In this document: positions 53,755-61,694 of the stretch, piece by piece
How the letters are laid out: each line of letters opens with the position of its first letter
Numbering within the stretch: the first letter of the stretch is position 1
Assembly: GCA_963793025.1 (NCBI GenBank)
Contig: CAWBYL010000009.1
Coordinates: 496,001 to 560,000, forward strand
Direction: 5' to 3'
DNA from: CAWBYL01 sp963793025
GTDB lineage: Bacteria; Actinomycetota; Acidimicrobiia; Acidimicrobiales; Acidimicrobilacustridaceae
Length of the DNA: 64,000 nucleotides
Program-made: the position numbers and the translations under genes
The notes under the pieces: model-generated
What the model was told of the DNA's origin: nothing
The model's database searches: none
The model's input: only the letters and a program-made list of their open reading frames with translations

Positions 53755-54533
53755 CGGGAATCCAGACGAGGTTGCGGCGGATCCTTGGGCTCGACGGACA
53801 TGCACTCGTCGTCCCCATCGATCACGGCGTCACGCTCGGACCTGTCCAGGGTCTCGGGGACGCCCGGAGCCTGGTCGATCAGGTGAGCTTGGGAGCACCC
53901 GACGCCATCGTGGCGCACCGAGGCTTCTTCCAGCAGAACATCGTGACGTCGCCGTCCACGGCGTCGATCCTGCACCTGTCCGGCGGGACCTCGCTCGGAC
54001 CTGATTCGAGCCACAAGGCGCTGGTCGCGTCGGTCGACGACGCGATCCGCCTCGCCGCCGATGCCGTCTCCGTGCACCTGTCGCTCGGGACCGAGTACGA
54101 GCACACCGCGCTCGAGCAGCTCGGGCTGGTGGCGTCGTCGTGCATCCGGTGGGACATGCCGCTGCTCGTCATGGCTTACGCCTACGGACCGGAGTCCAAC
54201 AACAAGGTCGCCCACGCGGCACGAGTGGCGGCCGAGCTCGGCGCCGACATGGTCAAGGTCCCGTACACGGGTAGCGCAGACAGCTTCGCCGAGGTCGTCG
54301 ACGGCTGCTTCGTTCCCGTGCTCGTGGCCGGCGGCGAAGGTTCGCCCACCGAGGTCATCGAAGTGGTGCGCTCGGCCATGTCGGTCGGCGGAGCCGGCGC
54401 CTGCGTCGGCCGCGCCGTGTTCAACGGCGCGGACATGCTCGGCACGATCACCGAGCTGCACTCAATCATCCACTGCTCGTCGGAGATGAGCACCACCACT
54501 GAGACCCTCGGGTCGGAAGCGAGTCTGTTGTGA
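53751..54533 (+). CDS. ADH synthase/GriI-like class I aldolase (DhnA family)
   Basis: A 260-residue Schiff-base aldolase. The fold begins QTRLRRILGLDGHALVVPID, and putative active-site residues are Asp24 (VVPIDHGVTLGP), Tyr143/145 (VMAYAYGPE) and Lys169 (ADMVKVPYTG). This matches the family of archaeal 2-amino-3,7-dideoxy-D-threo-hept-6-ulosonate synthase and Streptomyces GriI. Both condense aspartate semialdehyde with a C3 or C6 sugar-phosphate partner. The stop overlaps the DHQ-synthase-II gene as GTGA. The pair could make 3-amino-4-hydroxybenzoate (GriI/GriH route) or dehydroquinate. The location among glycan genes favours a specialised role, which is inference. Class I fructose-bisphosphate aldolase is the alternative. 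Confidence 0.87.
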   Translation: MTGIQTRLRRILGLDGHALVVPIDHGVTLGPVQGLGDARSLVDQVSLGAPDAIVAHRGFFQQNIVTSPSTASILHLSGGTSLGPDSSHKALVASVDDAIRLAADAVSVHLSLGTEYEHTALEQLGLVASSCIRWDMPLLVMAYAYGPESNNKVAHAARVAAELGADMVKVPYTGSADSFAEVVDGCFVPVLVAGGEGSPTEVIEVVRSAMSVGGAGACVGRAVFNGADMLGTITELHSIIHCSSEMSTTTETLGSEASLL

Positions 54534-55627
54534 GCGGTCAGGTCTGGTGCGATCTCGCCGAGCTGCGGGAGTCCGATCCCTCTGCTCACGTGCGAGCCCT
54601 CGGTGAGCTCGAGCTCGATGTGATCGTGGCCCGCCCCGATCAGGTCGAGCACGTGACGGGCCTGGCGACCCGCGTCGCCGTCGCCGGCACCCTCGACGCC
54701 GCCGAGGACGAACCGCCGGCCGGCTCGCTCTTCGTCACCTCGGAGTACGGCGAGATCGCCAAGCTACGCGAGCGCGGCTGGGACGTCGGCCTGCGCATCG
54801 CCATCGTCGACGCCGACTCCATGAATCAGGCCGTCGCCGCGCTGTCCGAGGTCGACGCCCTCCTGGTGACCCTGCGCGACGACACCAACATCCCGCTGGA
54901 GCTGGTCCTGGCCGAAGGACAGAAATCCGATGCCACCATCCTCAAGGCCGTGCGGTCCGCCGAGGATGCCGTCATCGCGCTGGGCGTGCTCGAGTCGGGT
55001 GTCGGCGGCGTCGTGGTCGCGCCGACCGGCCTGGGCCAGGTGGGCGAGCTCCAGGAAGAGCTGGCCGCCATGGAGGATGTGCAGCTCGACCTCAAGCCGT
55101 TCGTCGTGACGAGCATCGAACACGCGGGTATGGGCTACCGGTGCTGCATCGACACCACCGACCTGTTCGCCCAGGACGAGGGCATGATCATCGGTTCGAC
55201 CTCCGGCGGCGGCCTGTTCGTCTGTGCCGAGGTCCACTACCTGCCGTACATGAAGCTGCGGCCGTTCCGCGTGAACGCCGGTGCCGTGCACTCCTACGCG
55301 TGGGCCCCCGAGGGTCGCACCGAGTACCTCACCGACCTCGGGGCCGGCGAGCGGGTGCTCGCCGTCAACTCCAAGGGTCGGGCCCGGCCGGTGGTCGTGG
55401 GTCGGATCAAGACCGAGATCAGGCCGCTGCGCCTGATCAAGGGCGAGATCGAGGGCCAGCCGGTCAACGTGTTCATCCAGGACGACTGGCATGTGCGGGT
55501 CATGGCGGCCGATGGCTCTATCGTGCCGAGCACCGATGTCCGTCCCGGTGATGAGCTGATGGGGTATGCCTGCAAGCCGGGCCGCCACGTCGGCATCGCC
55601 GTCGACGAGCACATCGAGGAGTGGTAG
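54530..55627 (+). CDS. 3-dehydroquinate synthase II (GriH/MJ1249-like)
   Basis: A 365-residue protein of the DHQ synthase II family, unrelated to bacterial AroB. Characteristic blocks are SGQVWCDLAELRESDPSAHV at the start, TLRDDTNIPLELVLAE, GMIIGSTSGGGLFVCAEVHY, FRVNAGAVHSYAWAPEGRTE and LTDLGAGERVLAVNSKGRAR. In archaea the enzyme deaminates and cyclises the aldolase product to dehydroquinate; GriH instead yields 3-amino-4-hydroxybenzoate. The GTG start overlaps the aldolase stop, and the WecG-like gene follows 43 bp later. The genome's AroB status decides between roles. Confidence 0.92.
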   Translation: MSGQVWCDLAELRESDPSAHVRALGELELDVIVARPDQVEHVTGLATRVAVAGTLDAAEDEPPAGSLFVTSEYGEIAKLRERGWDVGLRIAIVDADSMNQAVAALSEVDALLVTLRDDTNIPLELVLAEGQKSDATILKAVRSAEDAVIALGVLESGVGGVVVAPTGLGQVGELQEELAAMEDVQLDLKPFVVTSIEHAGMGYRCCIDTTDLFAQDEGMIIGSTSGGGLFVCAEVHYLPYMKLRPFRVNAGAVHSYAWAPEGRTEYLTDLGAGERVLAVNSKGRARPVVVGRIKTEIRPLRLIKGEIEGQPVNVFIQDDWHVRVMAADGSIVPSTDVRPGDELMGYACKPGRHVGIAVDEHIEEW

Positions 55628-55670
55628 CCACTCTGCTCCCCCACCCTCGACCCTCGCCCCCCGGGATGAC

Positions 55671-56435
55671 ATGAACGACGATCCGCGCGTCGATGTGCTC
55701 GGCGTACCCGTTTCGGCCACCACGATGGACAAAGCGCTCGACCGTGTCGAAGGTTGGATCCAGTCGGGGGAGCCTCACTACGTGACCTTCACCGGCGTCC
55801 ACGGCGTCATGGAGTGCCAGACCGACCCGGAGCTGGCGCGGATCCACAGTGGCGCGGGCATGGTCTCTCCCGACGGAATGCCCCTGGTGTGGGCATCACG
55901 GTTCGCGGGTGTCGACGACACCACCCGGGTGTACGGACCCGACTTCATGCTGGCCATGGCCGAGAGGGCAGCCAGTGCCGGCTACACCTCGTTCTTCTAC
56001 GGCGGCAACGACGGGGTCGCCGACCAGCTGGCCGAGAACCTGGCCGAGCGCTTCTCCGGGTTCCGCTCCGTGGGCACCTACTGTCCGCCCTTCCGTCCGC
56101 TCACCGACGCGGAGGTCGACGAGGTCGTCACCACCATCAAAGCGGCCGCCCCCGACATGGTCTGGGTCGGTCTCAGCACACCCAAGCAGGAACGGTGGAT
56201 GGCTGACTTCGTCGAGCGGCTCGACGGTCCGGTGCTGTTGGGCGTCGGCGCCGCCTACGACATCCACACCGGGAACCTCTCGCAGGCCCCGCTGTGGATG
56301 CAGCGAAACGGGCTCGAGTGGCTGTACCGGCTCGGGGTGGAGCCCAAGCGACTGTGGCGTCGCTACCTGATCAACAACCCCAGGTTCGTGGCCAAGGTCG
56401 TGCGCCACCGCCCACGGGTGGTCACAAACCAGTAG
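55671..56435 (+). CDS. WecG/TagA/CpsF-family (GT26) glycosyltransferase
   Basis: A 254-residue soluble or peripheral glycosyltransferase. DVLGVPVSATTMDKALDRVE, VTFTGVHGVMECQTDPELAR, SPDGMPLVWASRF, FFYGGNDGVADQLAENLAER, VGLSTPKQERWM and NGLEWLYRLGVEPKRLWRRY are the defining blocks. Members add the second sugar to an undecaprenyl-diphosphate-linked primer in teichoic acid, enterobacterial-common-antigen or capsule synthesis. It follows the DHQS-II gene by 43 bp on the same strand, so glycan assembly and the aromatic-acid pair probably share a transcript. The gene converges with the sugar transferase gene. Confidence 0.93.
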   Translation: MNDDPRVDVLGVPVSATTMDKALDRVEGWIQSGEPHYVTFTGVHGVMECQTDPELARIHSGAGMVSPDGMPLVWASRFAGVDDTTRVYGPDFMLAMAERAASAGYTSFFYGGNDGVADQLAENLAERFSGFRSVGTYCPPFRPLTDAEVDEVVTTIKAAAPDMVWVGLSTPKQERWMADFVERLDGPVLLGVGAAYDIHTGNLSQAPLWMQRNGLEWLYRLGVEPKRLWRRYLINNPRFVAKVVRHRPRVVTNQ

Positions 56436-56486
56436 GGGAATCCCGAGACCGCCGACCCGGCCTGCCGGCGGCGGCCGGTCGAACCG

Positions 56487-57356
56487 CTAGACGCCCTTGT
56501 GCTCTCCGAGCATGGCTCCCGGGGTCCTGGCGATGATGCTCAGGTCCGTGACGAAGCCGAGCTCCGACAGGTAGTCGACGTCGAGATCGACCCGTTCGTG
56601 CATGAGCCCGCCGTCGCCGCGAGCGGTGATCTGCCAGAGGCCGGTGAGGCCGGGTCGAACGAGGAGCCGGGCGTACTGCCACGGCTCATAGCGCTCGATG
56701 ACGATGGCCAGCTCAGGCCTCGGCCCCACGATGGACATGTCGCCGCGCAGAACGTTGAAGATCTGCGGCAGCTCGTCGAGGGAGTACTTGCGCAGGAACC
56801 GGCCCACCGGGGTCAGCAACGGATGCTGGGGGGTCTTGTGGGTCCGCCGTCGCTCGGGGCCGTCACGACGGCTCCGGTTGCGCCCCCGTCGGCGATCAGG
56901 CTTCATCGTGCGCAGCTTCAAGACCGTGATGGCCCGTCCGTCAAGCCCGATGCGCTCCTGGCGGAACAGCACCGGTCCACCCATGGTGATGCGCACGGCC
57001 AGGGCGGCCAGGGCCAGAACCGGAAGGGCGACCACCAGTGCACAGCCGGCCACGACGAGGTCGAACCCGCGCTTGAGATGGCGGGCGTACAACGAGCGGT
57101 GACGGCTTCCGGGCGGAGCCACCCCGAGGGGCACGATGAACGAGCCGTCCTCGCGGCGGGGAGCGAGCACGGCGTGGATCGTGGGGTGGTCCGTGGGGGC
57201 GTCGGTGGGGAGATCGCCCCGGTGATCCGTCAGATCGGGCAGGCGCCCGTCGAGGTCGTCGGCCGGCACGGCGCGCACCGCCGAGCTGCGCCGGTCAACC
57301 CTCTGGTGTAGCGCGTGACGTCGATCCGTGTCTCTCATCGATCGTGACATCGACAT
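56487..57356 (-). CDS. Undecaprenyl-phosphate sugar-1-phosphate transferase
   Basis: A 289-residue polyisoprenyl-phosphate hexose-1-phosphate transferase of the small PglC/WcaJ-like class. An N-terminal hydrophilic region (about 85 residues) precedes a membrane segment (KRGFDLVVAGCALVVALPVL). The catalytic region follows: GGPVLFRQERIGLDGRAITV, LKLRTMKPD, RFLRKYSLDELPQIFNVLRG, DMSIVGPRPELA and VRPGLTGLWQITARG. It starts surface polysaccharide synthesis by loading sugar-1-phosphate on the lipid carrier at the inner membrane. The ATG at 57356 has GGAAGG upstream; 57371 is an alternative. WecG would add the second sugar. Confidence 0.92.
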   Translation of the reverse strand: MSMSRSMRDTDRRHALHQRVDRRSSAVRAVPADDLDGRLPDLTDHRGDLPTDAPTDHPTIHAVLAPRREDGSFIVPLGVAPPGSRHRSLYARHLKRGFDLVVAGCALVVALPVLALAALAVRITMGGPVLFRQERIGLDGRAITVLKLRTMKPDRRRGRNRSRRDGPERRRTHKTPQHPLLTPVGRFLRKYSLDELPQIFNVLRGDMSIVGPRPELAIVIERYEPWQYARLLVRPGLTGLWQITARGDGGLMHERVDLDVDYLSELGFVTDLSIIARTPGAMLGEHKGV

Positions 57357-57394
57357 CTCACCGCCTTCCATTGAGCCTGCTCACTGAGATACGG

Positions 57395-57443
57395 CGCTGC
57401 CGGCCCGAATGGATGAGATCTTCCTGGCTCATCGCCGGCAGCG
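57395..57443 (-). terminator. Structured hairpin after the epimerase gene
   Basis: A perfect 10-bp outer stem CGCTGCCGGC/GCCGGCAGCG encloses a second stem GATGAG/CTCATC. It begins 1 bp beyond the stop of the minus-strand epimerase gene and lies before the sugar transferase start. It is a candidate terminator or attenuator between them. Confidence 0.5.
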
Positions 57444-57444
57444 A

Positions 57445-58410
57445 TCAGCGGCCGGCGATCTGGTCGTAGATCCACTTGTAGGTCTCGGCCAGACCCGTCT
57501 CCAGACGGATCCCCGGCTCCCACCCCAACTCCGCCCGAATCATCGTGTTGTCACTGTTACGCCCACGAACCCCCTGAGGCGCCGACAAGTCATAGTTCCG
57601 CCGCACCTCGATCCCCGCGATCCGCTCCACGATGTCCACCAACTCATTGATCGTCACCAACTCATCCGACCCCAAATTCATCGGCTCAACGATCTCCGAA
57701 TCCATGATCGCCCGAGTCCCGAACACACAATCATCGATGAACATGAACGACCGAGTCTGCTCACCATCCCCCCAGATCTCGATCTCATGACGCCCCGACA
57801 ACTTCGCCTCCGCCAACTTCCGACAAATCGCCGCCGGCGCCTTCTCCCGCCCACCCTCGAACGTCCCGAACGGCCCATACACGTTGTGATACCGAGCCAC
57901 CCGCGTCGTCAAACCGAAATCCTCCCGGAAATGACGACACATCCGCTCCGAGAACAACTTCTCCCACCCATACCCATCCTCAGGCATCGCCGGATACGCA
58001 TCCGACTCCCGCAACGCCACCACATCCGCCGACGTCTGCTTATCCGCCGCATACACACACGCCGACGACGAAAAGAAGAACCGCTCCACCCCCAACTCAC
58101 GCGCCGCCATCAACAGATGCGTCGTCGTCAACACCGACAACATGCACAACGCACGATTGTTCTCGATGAACCCCATCCCACCCATGTCCGCCGCCAGATT
58201 GAAAATCTGATCAACCCCACGAGCCGCCTCGAAACACGACTCCTTCACCGTCAGATCACCCTGAACGTTCTCCGCATCAGGATGCACCCGATACCACTCC
58301 GCCTGCGGCTTCACATCCACCACACGAACATCGTGCCCATCACGCACCAGCTCAGCCACCAGATGGCCACCAATGAAACCGCCACCACCCGCAACGAGCA
58401 CCTTGGCCAT
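57445..58410 (-). CDS. GDP-mannose 3,5-epimerase-like extended SDR
   Basis: A 321-residue nucleotide-sugar epimerase. The Rossmann motif is VLVAGGGGFIGGHLV. The active-site Ser and Tyr/Lys lie in FFFSSSACVYAADKQ and GYGWEKLFSERMC. DMGGMGFIENNRALCMLSVL and HNVYGPFGTFEGGREKAPAA are hallmark blocks of GDP-mannose 3,5-epimerase, giving GDP-L-galactose-type sugars. Start is ATG at 58410. Codon use differs sharply from neighbours, with GAT, TAT, TTG and GTG preferred over GAC, TAC and CTC, so the gene was probably acquired separately. It supplies a sugar for the glycan. Confidence 0.92.
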   Translation of the reverse strand: MAKVLVAGGGGFIGGHLVAELVRDGHDVRVVDVKPQAEWYRVHPDAENVQGDLTVKESCFEAARGVDQIFNLAADMGGMGFIENNRALCMLSVLTTTHLLMAARELGVERFFFSSSACVYAADKQTSADVVALRESDAYPAMPEDGYGWEKLFSERMCRHFREDFGLTTRVARYHNVYGPFGTFEGGREKAPAAICRKLAEAKLSGRHEIEIWGDGEQTRSFMFIDDCVFGTRAIMDSEIVEPMNLGSDELVTINELVDIVERIAGIEVRRNYDLSAPQGVRGRNSDNTMIRAELGWEPGIRLETGLAETYKWIYDQIAGR

Positions 58411-58668
58411 GTCTGAGTCTCCCAACTCGCCCGCGTCGTCGGCCGTCTTCCCCAGTGAGGGAGGCAACCGCGTGAAGGCATTCAACCTAGCCGCGCCTCA
58501 CTCTGCGTGGCTATGGGCCACATGGCCTATGGTGGAGTCTGGAACGCCCGCTGGCACCTGATTGATGCAGGTGGCAGAAGGCCTGTCATCAGCGCGGGTG
58601 ATGAGCTATCTCCGGCTCATTGCCCACTCCCCGTGGTCATTCGCCGCCAGCGATGGCAAACTGGGCGC
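58411..58668. other. Intergenic region between epimerase and A-T-TE genes
   Basis: 258 bp between divergent genes, with no gene seen. Inverted repeats include GGCCA-CA-TGGCC near 58517, CACCTG/CAGGTG at 58555-58573 and ATGAGC/GCTCAT at 58601-58620. The last resembles the hairpin beyond the epimerase gene at 57411-57436. It should contain both promoters. Confidence 0.45.
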
Positions 58669-61293
58669 GTGGCGGCAACCAAGGCGAACCAGGAAGCGGG
58701 CGGTACTGACGACCCCGGCGAGGTGCTCGGCGCGTCGAGCTACCTCGCTCGATGGGAGACCATCGTCTCCCGGAGCCCGGATTCCGTGGCCGCCGTCGGA
58801 ACGGGAGTTTCGTTGACCTACGCCCAGGTCGACCACCTGGCCACCGAGGTGGCGAGGCGGATCACGGAGGCGATCGGATCCGACCCCTCCCCGGTAGCGC
58901 TGATCACCGACGACGCCCCGGCCATCGCCGTTGGTCTGATCGCTGTGTTGAGGTCCGGGCATCCGGTGCTCCCAATCGACCCACTCACCACGCCGGGGCG
59001 CACCCTGGGGATCCTGGAGCTCGCCGGCCCCGCCCTCGGCCTGCGACCTCCGACCTTCACCGTCCCACCCGAGCTCCAGGACACGATCGCCTGGATCGAC
59101 CTGCCTGTTGGCGACCGGCCCGGCGAACACGCCGAGGCGTCTGGCCGCCCCTCGGCCGGCGGCCGTCTCGGAGACATCGTCGCCCTCCTGTTCACATCCG
59201 GCTCCACTGGGCGCCCGAAGGGTGTGCGGTGGCGCAACGCCACCATGCTCGGAGAGACCTGGGGCGCCGAAGAGGTGCTCGGGATCGGTCCCGGCGACCG
59301 GGTCGGTCTGGCCCTTCCACCGGCTTTCGCCGCGGGGTTCACGGTGGCGGCCTTCGCCCTCGCCTCGGGGGCGACCCTCGTCGCGATCGATCCTCGCCGC
59401 GTGGGAGCCTCGGCTCTCACCGACTGGGTCGACGCCGAACGGATCACGACGCTCCACGGCACACCCACGCTGTTGCGCGCACTGGTCAGCTCACTGCCCG
59501 ACGACCGGGTGCTGCCGTCCCTGCGAATGGTCACCTGTTCGGGGGAACCGATGCTCTCCACCGACGTCGAGGCGGTCCGCCCCCACCTCGACTCCTCGGC
59601 CGTGGTCGTGAACTGGGCGGGCGCGTCCGAGGTCGGCACGCTCGCCTTCCACGTCGTCGACGTAGGCGCCGAACTGTGCCCGGGGCCCCTACCCGTCGGC
59701 CTGACCCCACCGGGCAAGGTCGTGCACCTCCTGAGCGAGGACGGTACCGAGGCGGCGGCCGGCGCGACCGGTGAGGTGCTCGTCGTGGCCCACACCCTGA
59801 CCGCCGGCTACGTCGATCCGGACGCCGATCTGACCGGCCGCTTCCAGGTCCGAGCCAGTGGCGGCCGGAGCTACCGGAGCGGCGACCTCGCCCGGCGCAA
59901 CACCCGGGGTGAACTCGAGCTGCGAGGACGCCAGGACGACGCGGTCAAGATCGGTGGCTACCTCGTCGAGCCGGCCGAGGTCGAGACCGTGCTGCGTCAA
60001 CATCCCCTCGTGGTCGAGGCCGTCGTCATTGCGGACCGGACCAATCCCACCCGCCCACGCCTGTCGGCCTACATCGGGGTCAGCGACGCCGGGCACCTAT
60101 CGGGTGCCGAGCTGCGGCGGCACGCACGCGATCGACTCCCCGTCTGGATGGTCCCTTCGTCGATCGTGTTCCTACCCCACCTCCCCCGCAATGAAAGGGG
60201 CAAGGTCGATCGGACTGCGCTCCCGCCACCGCCCGCCCGGGAGTGCAGCCGAGAGCCCGGTACGCCGACGGAATCGGCGCTGACCGATCTCTGGAGGGAG
60301 GTACTGGGGGTCGAGGAGATCGGAATGGACGACGACTTCATCACCCTCGGTGGCGACAGCTTGGCGGCGGTCGATCTCCTGGCTGGGGTGGCCGCGACCT
60401 TTGGCGTGGCCGCCCCGACGTCGATGCTCCTCGAAGCTCCAACCGTGGCCGAGCTCGCCCGGTGCATCGACGAGCAGACCTCGACGAGGCACGGGACCCA
60501 CCGGTCCGACTCGCGCAAGCGACGCATCGTGAGGCTGCGCGCCGGCGGCGACGAGATGCCGGTGATCTTCCTCCCCGGGAGTTCGGGTGTCCCACTGGAG
60601 TTCGTGCCACTGGTCCGCCGATTGCGGCCCCAACGACCGGCATTCGCGCTCCCCGTGCATGCGCTTGAGCAACGAGGACTGCCCGACTGGTCCGTCAGCC
60701 AGGGCGCGCGACGCTACCTGCGAGAGCTGCGGGCCGCTCGTGTCGATGGTCCCTTCGTCCTGATCGGCCATTCTCTCGGCGGGCTGGTCGCCATCGACCT
60801 CGCTCGCCGCCTACGGCTGGCCGGCGAGTCGGTCCCGTTGGTCGTGTTGCTCGACTCTCATCCATCCGGTCGCCTCCATGGAGACGCCAAGACCGGTCGG
60901 AAGGCGCCGTCCGCTGAGGAGGACGCCTCGATGGGCCGCCTCTCGCGTCTGCTCGCCCTCCTCTCCGTCGATCGGGAGACCCCGGGAAATGTGGCTCGGG
61001 TCCTCGCCGCCGGGCCGATCCGATTCGACGGACTGGAGCACTACGAGGCGTTCTACCGGCGGGGGATGGTGCTCACCCAGCTCCATCGGACCCGACAGTA
61101 CGACGGTCAAGTGGTGCTGGTCGTGGCCGCTGATGACCCAGTCCAGATCGACACCGACTCGTGGAGGGGCCTGCTCGGTGAACGCCTCCAGATCGTCCCT
61201 GTCGCCGGTGATCACACCGGGATACTCCACGAGCCCCACGTCGCATCGGTGGCCGCCGCCATCGAGTCGGCACTGGCGCCACCACGACCTTGA
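58669..61293 (+). CDS. Three-domain NRPS-like protein: adenylation, thiolation, thioesterase
   Basis: About 874 residues from a GTG at 58669 (ribosome site weak). The adenylation domain shows A3 FTSGSTGRPKGV (about 175), A5 NWAGASEVGT (about 315), A7-A8 YRSGDLARR and GRQDDAVKIGGYLVEPAEVE (about 402-440) and A10 NERGKVDR (about 510). Then comes a carrier domain with LGGDSLAAVDLL (phosphopantetheine Ser about 564) and a thioesterase with GHSLGG (Ser about 702) and GDHTGILHE. There is no condensation domain. The position of the alpha-amino-acid-binding Asp aligns with Ala in LPPAFAAGFTVAAF, so an aryl or other non-alpha-amino acid is likely. It could activate and transfer the acid made by the DHQS-II pair. 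Confidence 0.9.
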   Translation: MAATKANQEAGGTDDPGEVLGASSYLARWETIVSRSPDSVAAVGTGVSLTYAQVDHLATEVARRITEAIGSDPSPVALITDDAPAIAVGLIAVLRSGHPVLPIDPLTTPGRTLGILELAGPALGLRPPTFTVPPELQDTIAWIDLPVGDRPGEHAEASGRPSAGGRLGDIVALLFTSGSTGRPKGVRWRNATMLGETWGAEEVLGIGPGDRVGLALPPAFAAGFTVAAFALASGATLVAIDPRRVGASALTDWVDAERITTLHGTPTLLRALVSSLPDDRVLPSLRMVTCSGEPMLSTDVEAVRPHLDSSAVVVNWAGASEVGTLAFHVVDVGAELCPGPLPVGLTPPGKVVHLLSEDGTEAAAGATGEVLVVAHTLTAGYVDPDADLTGRFQVRASGGRSYRSGDLARRNTRGELELRGRQDDAVKIGGYLVEPAEVETVLRQHPLVVEAVVIADRTNPTRPRLSAYIGVSDAGHLSGAELRRHARDRLPVWMVPSSIVFLPHLPRNERGKVDRTALPPPPARECSREPGTPTESALTDLWREVLGVEEIGMDDDFITLGGDSLAAVDLLAGVAATFGVAAPTSMLLEAPTVAELARCIDEQTSTRHGTHRSDSRKRRIVRLRAGGDEMPVIFLPGSSGVPLEFVPLVRRLRPQRPAFALPVHALEQRGLPDWSVSQGARRYLRELRAARVDGPFVLIGHSLGGLVAIDLARRLRLAGESVPLVVLLDSHPSGRLHGDAKTGRKAPSAEEDASMGRLSRLLALLSVDRETPGNVARVLAAGPIRFDGLEHYEAFYRRGMVLTQLHRTRQYDGQVVLVVAADDPVQIDTDSWRGLLGERLQIVPVAGDHTGILHEPHVASVAAAIESALAPPRP

Positions 61294-61343
61294 CGACGCC
61301 ATGCCGCGATCAGCCGGGCCGGACAGGCCGCTACCGTTGGCTC

Positions 61344-61577
61344 ATGCGTTGGGTCGTGTGCGGGCTCGTCTGGATCGGGGCCATGATGACCTCGCTGCTG
61401 ATCGCGTCGAAGACCATGATCGGCCCCGTCGTCGTTCAGCTATCGCCGAACCACGGCATCCACGCCGGCGACGTTCTGGCCGCCCTCATCGGCGTGTCGG
61501 TCGCCTCGCTGTTCACCGCAGTGGCATGGCTGACCCGGCCTCCCAGACGCTCGTCGGCTGCGGTCGCGGCGTCCTGA
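61344..61577 (+). CDS. Small two-helix membrane protein, 77 aa
   Basis: From the ATG at 61344 the product has two predicted membrane helices (VVCGLVWIGAMMTSLLIA and VLAALIGVSVASLFTAVAWL) joined by a short polar loop, and a cytoplasmic Arg/Ala tail. It lies 50 bp after the A-T-TE gene on the same strand. No family recognised. Possibly a membrane accessory of the locus. A longer start would add 18 hydrophilic residues overlapping the upstream stop. Confidence 0.6.
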   Translation: MRWVVCGLVWIGAMMTSLLIASKTMIGPVVVQLSPNHGIHAGDVLAALIGVSVASLFTAVAWLTRPPRRSSAAVAAS

Positions 61578-61694
61578 TCGCAAGGCCGCTCGGCCCGACC
61601 GGTACCGGTGTGATGTCCACTACCCTTTTCCGTTCTAGCGAGAGGAGCGCTCACTCGATGGCGACGAAGAGCGTGACGGCATTGTGAGTCGGCG

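Noticed and set aside
57409..58416. 335-codon open frame opposite the epimerase gene, rich in His, Arg and Pro
   Set aside because: It is a shadow created by G- and T-ending codons of the true gene; composition is unlike any protein and no motif is present.
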